A stretch of DNA of 64,000 bases from Girardinichthys multiradiatus (taxonomy: Eukaryota > Chordata > Actinopteri > Cyprinodontiformes > Goodeidae): assembly GCF_021462225.1 (NCBI RefSeq), contig NC_061812.1:47597363-47661362 (forward strand). The letters are read 5' to 3'. Of the stretch, positions 62,813 to 64,000 are shown one piece after another. Every line of letters starts with the position of its first letter. Positions within the stretch are counted from its first letter, which is position 1. The notes beneath the pieces are model-generated. The model was not told where the DNA came from. It saw only the letters and a program-made list of their open reading frames with translations, and searched no databases. Position numbers and translations under genes: made by a program.

Positions 62813-64000
62813 TAAAGCTGCAAGCAGTATTGAAGGCCCTCGCATCTCAGTGCAACCCGGCCTGTATACAGCGACCGCGGGAGCCTGGCATCGCCTCCCA
62901 CACACCACTAACAATGACACCGCTTCACTTCAACACATCGCCACTATTTGGCACTGTAAGCAACATCATATGATCTTTGGTCATGCAGAGTTTTGGTCTG
63001 GCGAGAAGCATTCAAAATTTGGAGTAAATCGGACCTTCCAGATGGAAGCTGGAGTCACTTGTTTGTTTGTGGGCAGGGCTAAAGTGATGTGATCAGTTGA
63101 CTGTGTCAACATGTCCATCAATAACTCATGATCATGTATACTACACTTCAAGTGGATCCGATGATGTATGAGGGAATTATAGCCCTAGAAGTGTCCTAGG
63201 AGACGATATTGATCCAAATTTCAATGTAAACCAATAGAGCTGTTTGGGGGTTGACAAAAACCAACCATATTTATTTCGGAGTGAATCGGACCATGCATGT
63301 GTAATTTACAGTCAAACGTATGGCCGTGGCGTGACATCAGAATTCGCCACGCCGCCACAGCCATGCCCTGCTGCTAAAGCAGTCACTACTGACGACTGTC
63401 CTAGATCATCATGTTATATGTTACTTGGGACTGTTTCACATTGATTAGGTGAAGAACATCAAAAACTGACTCTCTAAAGGAAAACATGACACTTCCTGTT
63501 CTCAGGGGACAGGGCTTTGATGATGTCAGCATCGGATCAATGAATATTGTTCAATCTCAGAAGGTTTCAAGTCTCTGTGACTTTCCTTGTAGGAGCTATA
63601 CCAATTTCGTTTTTTATGGCGAGAAGTCATATTTTGAGGCGTGGCCACGCCCACACGCTTTCATGTGTCAAAAAGCTTTTGATAACTTTTGATCCCCAAT
63701 TCCTTAAGAGTATACGAGTGATTTTCAAGTCTCTAAGTCAAAAGCTGTAGGAAGAGTTAGCTCAGATATGTGGGCTAGAAATGGCAAATCCGGGCTCAAA
63801 ATGGCAACTTCAATCCAAAATGGCCAACTTCCTGTTGGGTTCGGACCAGTGCTCCAAGATACTTTTTTGTAGGTCCTGGGAAGTTACATATGTGTACCAA
63901 ATTTCAGATTCCTCGGTCAAAGCATGGCTTGGGGCTGATTTTTTTTTATTTTCTAGGGGGCACTGGGGACGAATTAGGCCACGCCCACCAAATATGTCGT
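62813..64000 (+). repeat. Non-coding teleost repeat, copy D (runs off the window)
   Basis: Begins TTAAAGCTGCAAGCAGTATT immediately after the terminus of copy C, the same head-to-tail join as A-B at 20420. Continues with the shared internal text to the end of the window. Confidence 0.85.

Overview
This is vertebrate, almost certainly teleost fish, DNA. The evidence is one spliced vertebrate-type chitinase gene with GT/AG introns, set in a dense collection of transposon types typical of fish: Tc1-like elements, L2- and L1-type LINEs, Ty3/gypsy chromovirus-type elements, a DIRS-type element, an ISL2EU-type DNA transposon, gammaretrovirus-like endogenous retroviruses, and a very abundant kind of non-coding repeat. 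A percomorph fish is my guess, not something the sequence proves. No bacterial genes, CRISPR arrays, rRNA or tRNA genes were found.

Layout. 1-2101: LINE 3' end cut by a Tc1-like element with an uninterrupted transposase. 2190-3990: L2-type LINE with an internal deletion. 4240-9955: minus-strand Ty3/gypsy element that carries its reverse transcriptase/RNase H block twice. 9957-12665: LINE fragment, a complete but frameshifted Tc1-like element with perfect ends, and a common fish repeat. 12690-16376: minus-strand DIRS-type element with gag, RT and tyrosine recombinase. 16377-18275: LINE 3' ends. 18415-27841: two head-to-tail copies (A, B) of a roughly 2-kb non-coding repeat; copy B is split by a 5.1-kb ISL2EU-type transposon, which itself carries a hAT-type MITE and a long foldback. 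27976-35145: an L1-type LINE split by a gypsy element and by a solo LTR. 35148-35701: Tc1 relic.

37732-41040 holds the only host gene I can support: an acidic-chitinase-type (CHIA-like) gene with 11 coding exons, 472 codons, an intact catalytic motif, a Thr-rich linker and a chitin-binding domain.

Downstream, 42849-50421 is a minus-strand gammaretrovirus-like provirus (ERV1) with a 4-bp target duplication, inserted into an older LTR. It lacks RNase H and integrase but keeps long gag and env frames. 50705-59640 holds pieces of a second, plus-strand retrovirus (ERV2: gag start, integrase, env) separated by a third gypsy element (53771-57570). 60073-60718 is a coiled-coil retroelement gag-like fragment. 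60722-64000 holds two more head-to-tail copies (C, D) of the non-coding repeat.

All family names come from recognising motifs by eye; no database search was run. Exon boundaries of the chitinase were checked for reading-phase continuity and give one uninterrupted frame.
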